Assembly: GCA_001898255.1 (NCBI GenBank)
Contig: MKTK01000038.1
Location: forward strand, 437,229-501,228
Length of the DNA stretch: 64,000 nt
DNA from: Chryseobacterium sp. 39-10
GTDB taxonomy: Bacteria; Bacteroidota; Bacteroidia; Flavobacteriales; Weeksellaceae
Direction: 5' to 3'
The position numbers were made by a program, and so were the translations under genes. Of the stretch, positions 7,842 through 16,570 are shown piece after piece; positions within the stretch are counted from its first letter, which is position 1, and every line of letters begins with the position of its first letter. The notes under the pieces are model-generated. The model saw only the letters and a program-made list of their open reading frames with translations, was not told the DNA's origin and searched no databases.

Positions 7842-8474
7842 ATGTTTGCAATTGTAGAAATAGCAGGGCTTCAATACAAAGTTGAGCAAGACCAAAAGTT
7901 GTTTGTAAACCGTTTGAAAGGAGATAAAGGAGCAAAAGTTTCTTTTGATAAAGTTCTTCTTACTGTAAACGGTACTACAACAATTGGCGCCCCGGCTGTA
8001 AGTGGCATCACAGTAGATGCTGAAATCCTTGATCATGTGAAAGCGGATAAAGTAATCGTTTTCAAAAAGAAAAGAAGAAAAGGATACGAAAAGAAAAACG
8101 GTCACCGTCAAGCGTTAACACAAATTCAGATCACTGGTATTACCGGATTTGATGGTGCTAAAAAAGCGGCTAAGAAAGAAACCGTAAAATCAGAATCTAC
8201 GGAAGCAAAAGCGGTAAAAGCTCCTAAAGCTGAAAAAGCAGAGGAGAAAAAAGCAGCTGCTAACCGCGATGCGTTAACCGTAAACTTCAGCGAAGATCAT
8301 GAATTGAACCATTTGTTGAAGAAAAACGGTCTTTCAGAATCCATCGACAACAGAAAAGTTTTGGTGGAATTGGGTAAAGAACTCAAAGAAAAATTAGAGA
8401 AAAGAGTATTGAGCTCTGAAGAATTCGATGCTTACATCAAAGAAAACATCGAAAAATTAACCGCAAAAAAATAA
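7842..8474 (+). CDS. rplU: 50S ribosomal protein L21 with long C-terminal extension
   Basis: Residues 1-101 are a normal L21, starting MFAIVEIAGLQYKVEQDQ and including the basic KKRRKGYEKKNGHRQ segment. The remaining ~109 residues are an extension: an Ala/Lys-rich linker (about 105-145), then a predicted helical domain (about 146-210) beginning NRDALTVNFSEDHELNHLL. Standard bacterial L21 has about 103 residues. Extended L21 forms are known in flavobacteria, and the function of the extension is not known to me. The gene is followed after 12 bp by rpmA, the usual pairing. Confidence 0.95.
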   Translation: MFAIVEIAGLQYKVEQDQKLFVNRLKGDKGAKVSFDKVLLTVNGTTTIGAPAVSGITVDAEILDHVKADKVIVFKKKRRKGYEKKNGHRQALTQIQITGITGFDGAKKAAKKETVKSESTEAKAVKAPKAEKAEEKKAAANRDALTVNFSEDHELNHLLKKNGLSESIDNRKVLVELGKELKEKLEKRVLSSEEFDAYIKENIEKLTAKK

Positions 8475-8486
8475 TCCAGAAATAGA

Positions 8487-8744
8487 ATGGCACACAAGAA
8501 GGGAGTTGGTAGCTCCAAAAACGGTAGAGAATCTCACTCTAAAAGATTGGGTGTAAAGATTTTCGGAGGACAAGAAGCAATAGCCGGTAACATTATCGTG
8601 AGACAAAGAGGAACTCAACACCATCCAGGTGAAAACGTGGGAATGGGTAAAGATCACACACTTCACGCATTGGTTGACGGTAAAGTAGTTTTCAGAAAGA
8701 AAGCCAATAACAGATCATTTGTATCTGTAGAGCCAAACGCTTAG
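8487..8744 (+). CDS. rpmA: 50S ribosomal protein L27
   Basis: The 85-residue protein begins [18 protein letters not shown] and contains the conserved GVKIFGGQ and [14 protein letters not shown] segments of L27, which sits at the peptidyl-transferase centre. It is co-transcribed with rplU and followed by a clear terminator. The N-terminus has no Firmicutes-type cleavable extension. Confidence 0.97.
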   Translation: MAHKKGVGSSKNGRESHSKRLGVKIFGGQEAIAGNIIVRQRGTQHHPGENVGMGKDHTLHALVDGKVVFRKKANNRSFVSVEPNA

Positions 8745-8768
8745 TTTAAGACGTTTGTTATAATCATA

Positions 8769-8801
8769 AAATTCCCGGTCGAAAGTCTGGGAATTTTTTT
8801 T
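8769..8801 (+). terminator. Terminator of rplU-rpmA
   Basis: AAATTCCCGG at 8769-8778 pairs with CTGGGAATTT at 8787-8796 (one G-T pair) and continues into a T-run. Confidence 0.85.
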
Positions 8802-8808
8802 ATTTTTG
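8801..8808 (+). promoter_or_regulatory. -7 element TATTTTTG before the fibronectin-type lipoprotein gene
   Basis: It matches TAnnTTTG and overlaps the tail of the rpmA terminator. The ATG lies 18 bp further on. No convincing -33 element is seen. Confidence 0.4.
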
Positions 8809-8826
8809 GCGACTAATTTAAATATT

Positions 8827-9765
8827 ATGTTAAAAAGAAGTTCACTTATCCTATTTCTGGCAGTTATTCTTTTTTCACTGGGTTGCTCCAGAGAAGATAA
8901 AAGTGAGAAAGAGGATGTCAACACTTGCGGAAAAGTTACGAACGTACAGTTCCAAACATTTCCCACCTCAGTTGTGCTTAATTTTGTGAATGGAAATAAT
9001 GCCAATTCTTTCAGAATTGAGTATGGCGTAACAGGATTCTCCCAAGGAAGCGGCAAAGCCATTACAAGTTCACGTACGAATGTAGAGATCACTGACCTGA
9101 ATCCTGCAACAACTTATGACTTCTTTATTACGGGAATTTGTACCAATACAGATAGTAGTGCGCCATATAAACTTAGCAGTATTACCACACAACAAAGTGA
9201 ATGTAAAGGAAGTACGACCGCGCAATTTTACCAGTATGATGCGAGCCAAACAATGATGCAGGTTGCTTACAGCGGCGGAAATTTTAGTTACCATGAAGTG
9301 GAATTTGGACCCGCTGGTTTTTCTCAGGGTTCAGGTAACAGGATTAAGGGCGGCAGCAATGAGAATATGTTGTATTTTAATAATCTGCAACTGAATCAAA
9401 CATACGACTTTTATGTGCGTACTTATTGCGCAGCAGGCGATGCAAACAGCTTTAAAAAATATACTTATACAGCAACTCCCAGCTGCCCAAAACCTTTTAA
9501 TCTCAGCAGTTATGTGATTTCCGGAAGCTGTAATGTAGGATTGGGCGCAACCAGAGGATTCTCGTGGAATTCTTATGGATCGCCGCAAAGCTACACCATC
9601 GCTTTGATTCAAGGGGTAACAGATCCGCCGGGTAATCAGCAATTTACTACTTCAAATAATTCCATCGCAATATCACATTTGTACTGCAATTGGAAGGGGT
9701 TTTATGTAAAATCTAACTGTGCAGATGGTTCAAGCAGTGAATGGGCGGGACCATTTATTTTCTAA
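8827..9765 (+). CDS. Lipoprotein with fibronectin type III-like repeats
   Basis: The ATG at 8827 gives a clean lipoprotein signal (MLKRSSLILFLAVILFSLGC, Cys20 lipidated); an in-frame TTG at 8806 is an unlikely start because it lies in the promoter. The mature part has at least two FN3-like modules, recognisable by the repeated pattern VEFGPAGFSQGSGN / IEYGVTGFSQGSGK followed by an L-x-P-x-T-x-Y-D-F-F strand. A third Cys-containing C-terminal module ends the 312-residue protein. It should be anchored in the outer or inner membrane. Target and function are unknown. Confidence 0.82.
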   Translation: MLKRSSLILFLAVILFSLGCSREDKSEKEDVNTCGKVTNVQFQTFPTSVVLNFVNGNNANSFRIEYGVTGFSQGSGKAITSSRTNVEITDLNPATTYDFFITGICTNTDSSAPYKLSSITTQQSECKGSTTAQFYQYDASQTMMQVAYSGGNFSYHEVEFGPAGFSQGSGNRIKGGSNENMLYFNNLQLNQTYDFYVRTYCAAGDANSFKKYTYTATPSCPKPFNLSSYVISGSCNVGLGATRGFSWNSYGSPQSYTIALIQGVTDPPGNQQFTTSNNSIAISHLYCNWKGFYVKSNCADGSSSEWAGPFIF

Positions 9766-9786
9766 ATGTTGAACGATCTACATCAA

Positions 9787-9822
9787 TGATTTCCCGGTCA
9801 CAACCTTGGCTGGGAAATTTAT
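9787..9822 (+). terminator. Terminator after the FN3 lipoprotein gene
   Basis: ATTTCCCGG and CTGGGAAAT face each other within this stretch, followed by a short T/A-rich tail. The stem resembles the rpmA terminator stem. Confidence 0.6.
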
Positions 9823-9843
9823 TATAGAGGTGATTCGTAAGTT

Positions 9844-9851
9844 TAATTTTG
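9844..9851 (+). promoter_or_regulatory. -7 element TAATTTTG before the LpxH-like gene
   Basis: It fits TAnnTTTG and lies 47 bp before the ATG. The -33 element is not clear. Confidence 0.4.
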
Positions 9852-9898
9852 CATTCATCTACATTTCACACTGAAATATTAACTTTGAAAAAACTTCG

Positions 9899-10744
9899 AT
9901 GGAAAAACGAAATGTTGATATTGCGGTATTGTCCGACGTTCATTTGGGAACCTATGGTTGTCATGCTACAGAATTGGTCGCTTATCTAAAGAGTATTAAC
10001 CCTAAACTCCTGATCCTCAACGGCGATATTATCGATGGGTGGGCTTTTTCAAAGAAATATTTTCCCAACTCCCACATGGCGGTGCTTAGTCAGTTTTTTA
10101 AGATGATGAAAAATGGCACCGATGTTATTTACATCACTGGAAATCACGACGAGTTCCTGCGAAAATACTCTGATATGAGCATGGGAAACCTATTTCTCAC
10201 CGATAAATACTTGCTGGAAATTAATGGAAAAAAACATTGGTTCTTCCATGGTGATATTTTTGATCATACCACAAAAGGAGGTGCTAAAGTGATTGCAAAA
10301 ATTGGAGGTATTGGTTATGATTGGCTCATTTTGTTAAACAGAGCAATTAATTTTTTGTTGGAAAGTGTTGGTAAAAAGAAGGTTTCACTGTCGAAGAAAA
10401 TTAAAAACTCCGTTAAAAATGCCATTAAATTCATCGCAGATTTTGAAGAGAAGGCAATAGAACTGGCCATTGAAAACAAATATGAATTTGTAATCTGCGG
10501 ACATATCCACCAACCTGCAGACCGGATTGTAACTAATGAAAAAGGATCGGTTCATTATTTGAATTCCGGCGATTGGATTGAGAATCTTTCGTATCTGGAA
10601 TGTCAGGATGGGCTTTGGAAATTATGTTATTTCGACGAAAACAAATTCGAAAAGCCCGAGATTGAAAACAACGACGTTTCCGTCAATATGGAAGAACTGA
10701 TTCATCCGCAGGTTTTTGCAGCTTTTGTGGGAGCAAAAGTTTAA
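9899..10744 (+). CDS. LpxH-like metallophosphoesterase (probable UDP-2,3-diacylglucosamine diphosphatase)
   Basis: The calcineurin-type metal motifs are all present: SDVHLG (about residue 12), NGDIIDGW, TGNHDEF and CGHIHQP. The 281-residue length and the D-x-H-L-G form place it with LpxH/LpxH2-like hydrolases, which cleave UDP-2,3-diacylglucosamine to lipid X in lipid A synthesis. No other lipid A gene is adjacent, so the substrate is inferred from family only. Its stop codon overlaps the end of thiL, which is encoded on the other strand. Confidence 0.75.
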   Translation: MEKRNVDIAVLSDVHLGTYGCHATELVAYLKSINPKLLILNGDIIDGWAFSKKYFPNSHMAVLSQFFKMMKNGTDVIYITGNHDEFLRKYSDMSMGNLFLTDKYLLEINGKKHWFFHGDIFDHTTKGGAKVIAKIGGIGYDWLILLNRAINFLLESVGKKKVSLSKKIKNSVKNAIKFIADFEEKAIELAIENKYEFVICGHIHQPADRIVTNEKGSVHYLNSGDWIENLSYLECQDGLWKLCYFDENKFEKPEIENNDVSVNMEELIHPQVFAAFVGAKV

Positions 10745-11808
10745 GATTCTTTTCGTTTAAGAAAAGCGTCCCAACCTTGGGCGTTAAGTGCGATAAGTTC
10801 ATTACTGCCACGAGCAACTAAATAGTTTCCTTGGTCCAAATCCACAGCATGGCCGATTACTGAAAAATCAGGGTGATTCCTTATTTTATCAAAATCATCT
10901 GGAGCGATTGTGAAGAGCAACTCATAATCTTCGCCGCCATTCAGCGCGCACATTACAGGATTAAGGTTCAACTCTTCTGCCGTCGAGATGGTGAGCGAAT
11001 CCATCGGGATTTTTTCCTCGTACAAACGGAAACCCACCTTACTTTGATCTGATAAATGAAGGATTTCAGACGACAGACCATCCGAGACATCAATCATTGA
11101 GGTTGGTTTAATGTCTAATTCCGTCAATATCTTCTTGATGTCGGTTCTTGCTTCCGGTTTCAGCTGGCGCTCCAAAATATAGTCATAACCTTCCATTTCT
11201 GGCTGCATATTAGGGTTGGCAAGAAACACAGCATGTTCACGCTCCAAAATCTGTAAACCTGCATAAGCACCTCCTAAATCACCGGTTACCACAAGGAGAT
11301 CATTCACTTTAGCGCCACTTCTTTTTATAAGATTTTCGCTATTCTCTAATCCAATGGCGGTGATACTCATGATCAATCCGGAGGTAGAGCTCGTTGTGTC
11401 TCCGCCTATCAAATCGACTTTATACCGTTCACAGGCCAAAGCAATGCCGGCATAAATTTCCTCAAGAGCTTCCACTGGAAATCGGCTCGAAACAGCCATA
11501 GAAACCAGAATTTGAGTGGGTGTTGCATTCATCGCAGCCAAATCGCTTACATTTACTACCACTGCTTTGTAGCCCAAATGTTTCAGCGGAACATACCCTA
11601 AGTTAAAATGAACTCCTTCCGCCAACATATCTGTTGTGACCACTACTTTTTGGTTATTCGCATCTATCACTGCGGCATCGTCGCCCACGGCAATTTCCGT
11701 AGATGGATTGCTAAAACTAAAATTTTCGGTGAGGTGTTTAATGAGTCCAAATTCGCCGTAGGTGGAAATGGGAGTCAGTTGTGGGTCTTTATCTTCAAGT
11801 ATCGACAT
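10741..11808 (-). CDS. thiL: Thiamine-monophosphate kinase
   Basis: ThiL phosphorylates thiamine monophosphate to the active diphosphate. The 355-residue protein shows GDDAAVID near residue 43, the ATP/metal segment DMLAEGVHFNL, the VSDLAAM motif, GGDTTSS, GDLGGAYAG and the C-terminal IDVSDGLSSEI plus GGEDYELLFT signatures. It lies 39 bp downstream of a thioesterase gene on the same strand and probably shares its transcript. Convergent with the LpxH-like gene, overlapping it by 4 bp. Confidence 0.95.
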   Translation of the reverse strand: MSILEDKDPQLTPISTYGEFGLIKHLTENFSFSNPSTEIAVGDDAAVIDANNQKVVVTTDMLAEGVHFNLGYVPLKHLGYKAVVVNVSDLAAMNATPTQILVSMAVSSRFPVEALEEIYAGIALACERYKVDLIGGDTTSSTSGLIMSITAIGLENSENLIKRSGAKVNDLLVVTGDLGGAYAGLQILEREHAVFLANPNMQPEMEGYDYILERQLKPEARTDIKKILTELDIKPTSMIDVSDGLSSEILHLSDQSKVGFRLYEEKIPMDSLTISTAEELNLNPVMCALNGGEDYELLFTIAPDDFDKIRNHPDFSVIGHAVDLDQGNYLVARGSNELIALNAQGWDAFLKRKES

Positions 11809-11847
11809 GGCAATAATTCTAAATTGTTGGAAATGGAAAATAGGTTG

Positions 11848-12372
11848 TTAGTCTTCTTTCTTCTTCCAGGTGAATGTGTTTCTTTTGTGGAAGGGATCGA
11901 CATTTTCTGGTTTAAAAGGTAAATCTTTCAAATCTTGTTTTGTCAGCACTTGGGTTTTTTCAGATTTGAATTCCTCCAGCACTTCCAAAACATCTTCAGG
12001 CGGCGAGGTGGCTTTTCTGAGCATCATATCAATCCAAACCCCAGTGGCTTCGGCCGTAGCCATGTGTGTGCCGTCGGGCAAATAGAATTTATGAAGAAAG
12101 CGATAAATGCTTGCGTCTTCGGACATACCCGAAACTTCAGCTGAAACATAAACAGTTTGATCTGCATAAATTTCTTTAAAGAAAGAATACCGTTCATGCA
12201 AAATAACGGGTCCAATTCCCCATCTGCTCAGTTCTTTAAGCCCCATCTTGTGGGTGTTCATAAACGACATTCTTGTTTGTGCGCAATACGCAACATACGA
12301 TGAATTGGCGAGGTGTTTATTGGCGTCAATATCGCTCCACCGCACTTCAAATTTATGTAGATATTCGGACAT
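11848..12372 (-). CDS. Hotdog-fold acyl-CoA thioesterase (4HBT family)
   Basis: The ATG at 12372 gives MSEYLHKFEVRWSDIDANKH, a normal 4HBT start; an ATG 21 bp upstream is in frame but less likely. The WSDIDANKHLANSSYVAY segment carries the catalytic Asp and the following helix of 4-hydroxybenzoyl-CoA-type thioesterases. Such enzymes hydrolyse acyl-CoA or acyl-ACP thioesters. The specific acyl group cannot be told. First gene of a two-gene unit with thiL. Confidence 0.85.
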   Translation of the reverse strand: MSEYLHKFEVRWSDIDANKHLANSSYVAYCAQTRMSFMNTHKMGLKELSRWGIGPVILHERYSFFKEIYADQTVYVSAEVSGMSEDASIYRFLHKFYLPDGTHMATAEATGVWIDMMLRKATSPPEDVLEVLEEFKSEKTQVLTKQDLKDLPFKPENVDPFHKRNTFTWKKKED

Positions 12373-12527
12373 TGCTGTTGTATTTGTAATCAATAGTAAT
12401 AGATATGCACACTTCTACTGATGGTTTTTCTAAAGCCAAAAGTACGGATTAATGATGGTTTGTAAAAATCGTATTTTTGTGGCTTGATGGCTAATTTTGT
12501 CGCTCTTGAAAAATCTGAAGATTAATA

Positions 12528-13742
12528 ATGAATAAAAAGAAAATAGTGATTATTGGAGGCGGTGCCGCAGGATTTTTCTGCGCCGCGAATCTTGATCCTG
12601 ATAAGTGGAATGTGACGATTCTGGAGCAGCAAAGCGATGTTTTGCAAAAAGTGAAAATTTCGGGAGGTGGAAGATGCAATGTCACTCATGCTTGTTTTGA
12701 TCCTCGAGAACTTGTAGAGTTTTATCCCAGAGGAAATAAGGAGCTGCGTAGTGTTTTCAGTCGTTTTCAACCGGGAGATACCATACATTGGTTTGATGAA
12801 AGAAAGGTTCCTCTCGTAGCAGAACAAGATAATCGAATGTTTCCGCAGAGTAATTCATCGCAATCGATTATCGATGTTTTAGTCAATGAAGTAGTGGGCA
12901 AAGGTTTTGAGATTAAAACGAGAAGCGTGGTTTCAGCGATTGAGTTTGATGGGTCGCACTTCCATATTAAGACAACAGCAGGAAATATAAGTGCAGATGT
13001 GGTTGTTTACACCACGGGAAGCTCTCCAAAGTCTTTGCAACTCATACAGCAGTTGGGTCATCAAGTGGTGGCGCCCGTTCCTTCGCTGTTTACCTTTAAT
13101 ATTAAGAATGAGCTTTTAAAGGATTTGCCGGGAACTACCTTTCCGAATGCGCAAGTTTCGATTCCAGAACTCGGAACGGAAGAATCCGGGCCGTTGCTCA
13201 TTACGCATTGGGGACTTTCAGGCCCTGCCATTCTGAAACTTTCGGCATGGAAGGCACGGGAAATTGCATCGTGCAATTATCGTTTTTCTGTCGTCGTGAA
13301 TTTTTTAGGGATGAGTGATAAGAACGCCACTGAAGTATTTTTGAAATTCAAAAAAGAAAATCCCAAGAAATCGGTGGGCAGCTCAAAAATATACGATATA
13401 ACCAACCGGTTTTGGCACCGTGTTTTGTGGCTTTCGAAAGTTGATCTTGAGAAAAGTATTTCTGCAGTTTCTGCCAAGGAACTTCAGCAGATTGTTTTGA
13501 ATTTGTGCAAAACAACAATGGAGGTCACAGGGAAATCGACACACAAGGATGAGTTTGTAACCGCCGGTGGTGTGGATTTGAAAGAGATCAACTTTAAGAA
13601 CATGTCGTCTAAAATCCTGCCCCACTTTTATTTGGCCGGAGAGGTGCTGAACATTGATGCAGTAACAGGTGGTTTTAACTTTCAGCATTGCTGGAGCGAG
13701 GGATGGATCATTGCGCAAGACCTGAACGCAGTCGAAATATAA
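12528..13742 (+). CDS. BaiN/HI0933-family FAD-dependent oxidoreductase
   Basis: The N-terminal dinucleotide fold has GGGAAGFFCAANL, followed by the family signature ISGGGRCNVTHA near residue 44. The C-terminal FAD segment reads FYLAGEVLNIDAVTGGFNFQ. The middle domain contains the THWGLSGPAIL motif of HI0933/YhiN proteins. The 404-residue length is normal. Family members include the bile-acid reductase BaiN, but most have no known substrate, so only a flavoprotein oxidoreductase is called. Confidence 0.88.
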   Translation: MNKKKIVIIGGGAAGFFCAANLDPDKWNVTILEQQSDVLQKVKISGGGRCNVTHACFDPRELVEFYPRGNKELRSVFSRFQPGDTIHWFDERKVPLVAEQDNRMFPQSNSSQSIIDVLVNEVVGKGFEIKTRSVVSAIEFDGSHFHIKTTAGNISADVVVYTTGSSPKSLQLIQQLGHQVVAPVPSLFTFNIKNELLKDLPGTTFPNAQVSIPELGTEESGPLLITHWGLSGPAILKLSAWKAREIASCNYRFSVVVNFLGMSDKNATEVFLKFKKENPKKSVGSSKIYDITNRFWHRVLWLSKVDLEKSISAVSAKELQQIVLNLCKTTMEVTGKSTHKDEFVTAGGVDLKEINFKNMSSKILPHFYLAGEVLNIDAVTGGFNFQHCWSEGWIIAQDLNAVEI

Positions 13743-13805
13743 TTGTGGTTTAAACTTGAACAAAAAGATTTTATTTTATTAAATTTACGGCATTAAAATT
13801 TAAAA

Positions 13806-14129
13806 ATGAAAAAGTTATTTGCAGTGATCGTTCTCATGGTATTGCTTTCGGTAACCTCTTGCCAAACGAGAGTCGTAAGTTCGGTAAAGCCGATGCAGAA
13901 AAATTCGATAGAGCTGTATAAAAAATATACCATTCAGACGCAGGATGCCAAGGAAGTAAAAGTAGAGGTGGTGCGTGTGGATGATGAGAAAATTTACGGA
14001 AAAACCAAGTCTGGTGAGGAAGTGGTGATCAATAAAAGTGATGTGAGGGAAGTGAGAAAATTTAATCTGCTTCCGTCCATAGCAATCGGTGTTGCAGCTG
14101 TTGCAGCAGTGATTTTTATTCCGATGTAA
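13806..14129 (+). CDS. Small lipoprotein with C-terminal hydrophobic tail
   Basis: A lipoprotein signal ends at VTSC (Cys19 or 20). The 107-residue protein then has a basic/acidic middle part with VVRVDDEKIYGKTKSGEEV, which looks like a small beta-barrel repeat, and ends in a hydrophobic stretch (about 90-107) that may be a membrane helix. I do not recognise a named family. It is followed by a strong terminator, so it forms its own transcript or ends that of the BaiN-like gene 63 bp upstream. Confidence 0.75.
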   Translation: MKKLFAVIVLMVLLSVTSCQTRVVSSVKPMQKNSIELYKKYTIQTQDAKEVKVEVVRVDDEKIYGKTKSGEEVVINKSDVREVRKFNLLPSIAIGVAAVAAVIFIPM

Positions 14130-14152
14130 ATCGGTTTAGTTAATAATTGTGG

Positions 14153-14184
14153 AAAGGAATCAGTTTCGGCTGATTCCTTTTTTT
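14153..14184 (+). terminator. Terminator after the small lipoprotein gene
   Basis: AAAGGAATCAG (14153-14163) pairs perfectly with CTGATTCCTTT (14170-14180) around a TTTCGG loop, with a following T-run. Confidence 0.88.
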
Positions 14185-14200
14185 GTGCAAGAAACTTCCA

Positions 14201-14242
14201 TAAAAAAGTCAGGAAATCAAATCCTGACTGGCTCTTTTTTTT
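14201..14242 (-). terminator. Bidirectional terminator at the end of the psd operon
   Basis: AGTCAGGA (14207-14214) pairs with TCCTGACT (14222-14229). A-run on one side and T-run on the other make it usable from either strand; it lies just past the psd stop. Confidence 0.82.
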
Positions 14243-14253
14243 GAACTGAATTG

Positions 14254-14907
14254 CTATACGCTCAGCTTCGCAAGAACATCAAGCCCTCCTTTTGTTTTGT
14301 CTCCTATTTTGCATAGGATCTCGGTATCCAGTGGCAGAAAAACATCCATTCTTGAACCAAATTTGATGAATCCGAATTCGTGTCCAGCTTTTGCATGGTC
14401 ACCTTCTTTGCAATAAAACATAATGCGTCGCGCGACATAACCTGCTATTTGACGGAAAACGACGGTATGATCATTAAATGCCTGCACAGCAACCGTTGTT
14501 CTTTCATTGTCGGTAGACGATTTTTCGTGCCATGCTACCAGATATTTCCCGGGATGATACCTTTTGTAAATTACTTTTCCGGTCACCGGATATCGGCAAA
14601 TGTGAACATTGAGTGGCGACATAAATATAGAAACCTGAATGGCTTTGGTTTTAAGAAATTCGTTTTCTTCCACTTCTTTAATCATCACTACTTTACCGTC
14701 AACAGGGGCTATTACGTTTTCCTTATGATCCAAAATATGGCGGTGTGGCACCCTGAAAAACCAGAAAACCAATCCGTAAATAATTAACAGCGGAACCAAA
14801 ACCAGCAGCGACCAGAATTTTAAATAATAGATGGAAAGTGCAGCAACTACGATAAAAAAAAGAGTTGCTACGGTAATTGTTCCTTTAGATTCTTTGTGAA
14901 GTTTCAT
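14254..14907 (-). CDS. psd: Phosphatidylserine decarboxylase, short archaeal-type proenzyme
   Basis: Psd converts phosphatidylserine to phosphatidylethanolamine. The 217-residue form is the short type with two N-terminal membrane segments (about 10-50), the conserved APVDGKVV and MSPLNVHICRYPV segments, and the self-cleavage site Gly184-Ser185 in FIKFGSRMD, which yields the pyruvoyl cofactor. It follows cdsA by 63 bp, so CDP-diacylglycerol synthesis and the PE-forming step are encoded together. The PS synthase gene is not in the window. Confidence 0.95.
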   Translation of the reverse strand: MKLHKESKGTITVATLFFIVVAALSIYYLKFWSLLVLVPLLIIYGLVFWFFRVPHRHILDHKENVIAPVDGKVVMIKEVEENEFLKTKAIQVSIFMSPLNVHICRYPVTGKVIYKRYHPGKYLVAWHEKSSTDNERTTVAVQAFNDHTVVFRQIAGYVARRIMFYCKEGDHAKAGHEFGFIKFGSRMDVFLPLDTEILCKIGDKTKGGLDVLAKLSV

Positions 14908-14970
14908 GTTTTTAGTGCGCTGTTTGATGAGGATTCGTTTTATCTTAAACCAGCAAACAGCATTTGAAGA

Positions 14971-15849
14971 TTAAATAAATTTTTCTAAAATAAAATACAA
15001 ATACACAACGGGTGCACAGATCATAAAACTGTCCAGCCGGTCCAAAATACCACCATGACCGGGAATAATATTTCCCGAATCTTTCACGCCAAACGTTCTT
15101 TTGAGCTGGCTTTCAACCAAATCTCCCAGTGGTGCAAATACCGAAACCAAAAATCCTACCACGATCCAGTTGCCTCGTAAATCAGGATGAAGTTTTTCAA
15201 TAAAAAATGCTAATATAATGGTTAATACAACACCGCCGGCAAAACCCTCCCAGGTTTTTTTAGGGGAAATTTTGGGTGCCATTTTATGCTTTCCGAAAAA
15301 TTTTCCGGTAAAATAGGCAAATGTATCACTGCTCCAGATTAAAACAAAAAGGAAAAATACTTCCATCGAAAAAGAATGATCCGAGTTATCAAAACTGGGT
15401 AATCCCAATGCAAAGCCAAATGGCAAGGTGGTGTAAATAACTGTGAAAATGAGTTTTCCGTTGTCGTAGTACAACTCTTTCGAAAATCTGAAAAGGGTAA
15501 CAACGGCAATTACAATTAAAGCAAAAGCCAGTATTTCGGAGAGGTTAAAATCGAAATAGAATCCGTGTTTAAAATATCTTGTGGTAAAGAAGCGATAAAA
15601 TACCAGGACAATAAGCGGGAAAACCAACCACTTTTCCCAGCTTTTGGGGTCAAATCTCATCATCTTCATGCATTCCCATGCGCCAGCAAAAAGGAAAAAG
15701 ACAATCAATCCGTAATAAAGATGTTGCTGTGGAACGAGGTTGGGCGAAATTTTGTCTAGAAGAAATGCGCCCAGCGGCGTGGTGCAGAAGACAACGATAA
15801 ATCCATAAAGAAAACCCCCGAAAATGCGCTGAACTAAGTTTTTATCCAA
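14971..15849 (-). CDS. cdsA: Phosphatidate cytidylyltransferase
   Basis: CdsA makes CDP-diacylglycerol from phosphatidate and CTP. The 292-residue membrane protein has about seven hydrophobic segments, the SPKKTWEGFAGG motif and the C-terminal signature GDLVESQLKRTFGVKDSGNI with PGHGGILDRLDS. Its position between the LUD-domain gene and psd is consistent with a phospholipid operon headed by rsfS and ftsH. Confidence 0.95.
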   Translation of the reverse strand: MDKNLVQRIFGGFLYGFIVVFCTTPLGAFLLDKISPNLVPQQHLYYGLIVFFLFAGAWECMKMMRFDPKSWEKWLVFPLIVLVFYRFFTTRYFKHGFYFDFNLSEILAFALIVIAVVTLFRFSKELYYDNGKLIFTVIYTTLPFGFALGLPSFDNSDHSFSMEVFFLFVLIWSSDTFAYFTGKFFGKHKMAPKISPKKTWEGFAGGVVLTIILAFFIEKLHPDLRGNWIVVGFLVSVFAPLGDLVESQLKRTFGVKDSGNIIPGHGGILDRLDSFMICAPVVYLYFILEKFI

Positions 15850-15876
15850 AATAGTACGGTTAATGGTGATGGTATC

Positions 15877-16458
15877 TTAATCTTCAAGCAGAAGTAAGAA
15901 GAGTTTAGTATTGTCTTTATTGGGCGTGTCGAGTTTGGAATTGCTTCCGCTCACTGAGGTGAGATTTCGGATGTTGCCGTTGCGTCTTATTTTTGCCATG
16001 GCGTCATTGAGGTTGGTCACAATTTGCGACACATTCGCCATAATAATTATTTTTTCTGGTAAACGCGACGAGTGGTAATGTTGAATATTGTTGTGCGAAA
16101 GCATAATTCTGCCGTCATACGCAATGAGGTATTCGCAGGTAATGAACGCACAATCGTTAAACAATTCCAGTTCAGTGGTATAGGGCACTTTTATAACGTC
16201 CAGAAAATTCTTAAGATCATGATCCCAGCAAAAAACTGATTTTACATCTTCAATTTTCAGGATATGATTAAGGGTTTGAAGTGCTTCTGCTTCATCGGCA
16301 CAGTAATTAAAAAAACCACCGGAGTGCGTAAAAAGCTGTGCAAACTTGTAATCAAGATCAGCATTTTTCAGTTGATCTCCAAGTTTTACCAAATCCTGAT
16401 TCTCCTCCTCTTCCGGCTGATTTAGTATTTTTCCTACAATTTTTTTAAATAAACTCAA
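15877..16458 (-). CDS. LUD-domain (LutC/YkgG-like) protein
   Basis: The 193-residue protein has the alternating strand-helix pattern of the LUD domain, with CWDHDLKNFL, the CAFITCEYLIAYDGRIML segment and the C-terminal NGNIRNLTSVSGSNS loop. In LutC the domain is part of a lactate-oxidising complex, but here the LutA and LutB partners are absent. The gene sits between ftsH and cdsA, a setting that does not suggest lactate use. The function is unknown. Confidence 0.72.
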   Translation of the reverse strand: MSLFKKIVGKILNQPEEEENQDLVKLGDQLKNADLDYKFAQLFTHSGGFFNYCADEAEALQTLNHILKIEDVKSVFCWDHDLKNFLDVIKVPYTTELELFNDCAFITCEYLIAYDGRIMLSHNNIQHYHSSRLPEKIIIMANVSQIVTNLNDAMAKIRRNGNIRNLTSVSGSNSKLDTPNKDNTKLFLLLLED

Positions 16459-16522
16459 TTCCGTTGGTTATGCGAATGTTAGTACAAAAATAGAAAATAT
16501 TTGTTTACGGCTTTCACTTAAC

Positions 16523-16565
16523 AAAAAAAACCTGACTGTTTATGGTAAAAACAGTCAGTTTTTTA
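16523..16565 (-). terminator. Terminator-like hairpin downstream of ftsH
   Basis: CTGACTGTTT (16532-16541) pairs with AAACAGTCAG (16549-16558). On the minus strand it is followed by eight T's, so ftsH transcripts probably end here in part. The genes after it (LUD-cdsA-psd) then need their own promoter or read-through. Confidence 0.82.
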
Positions 16566-16570
16566 TATTT

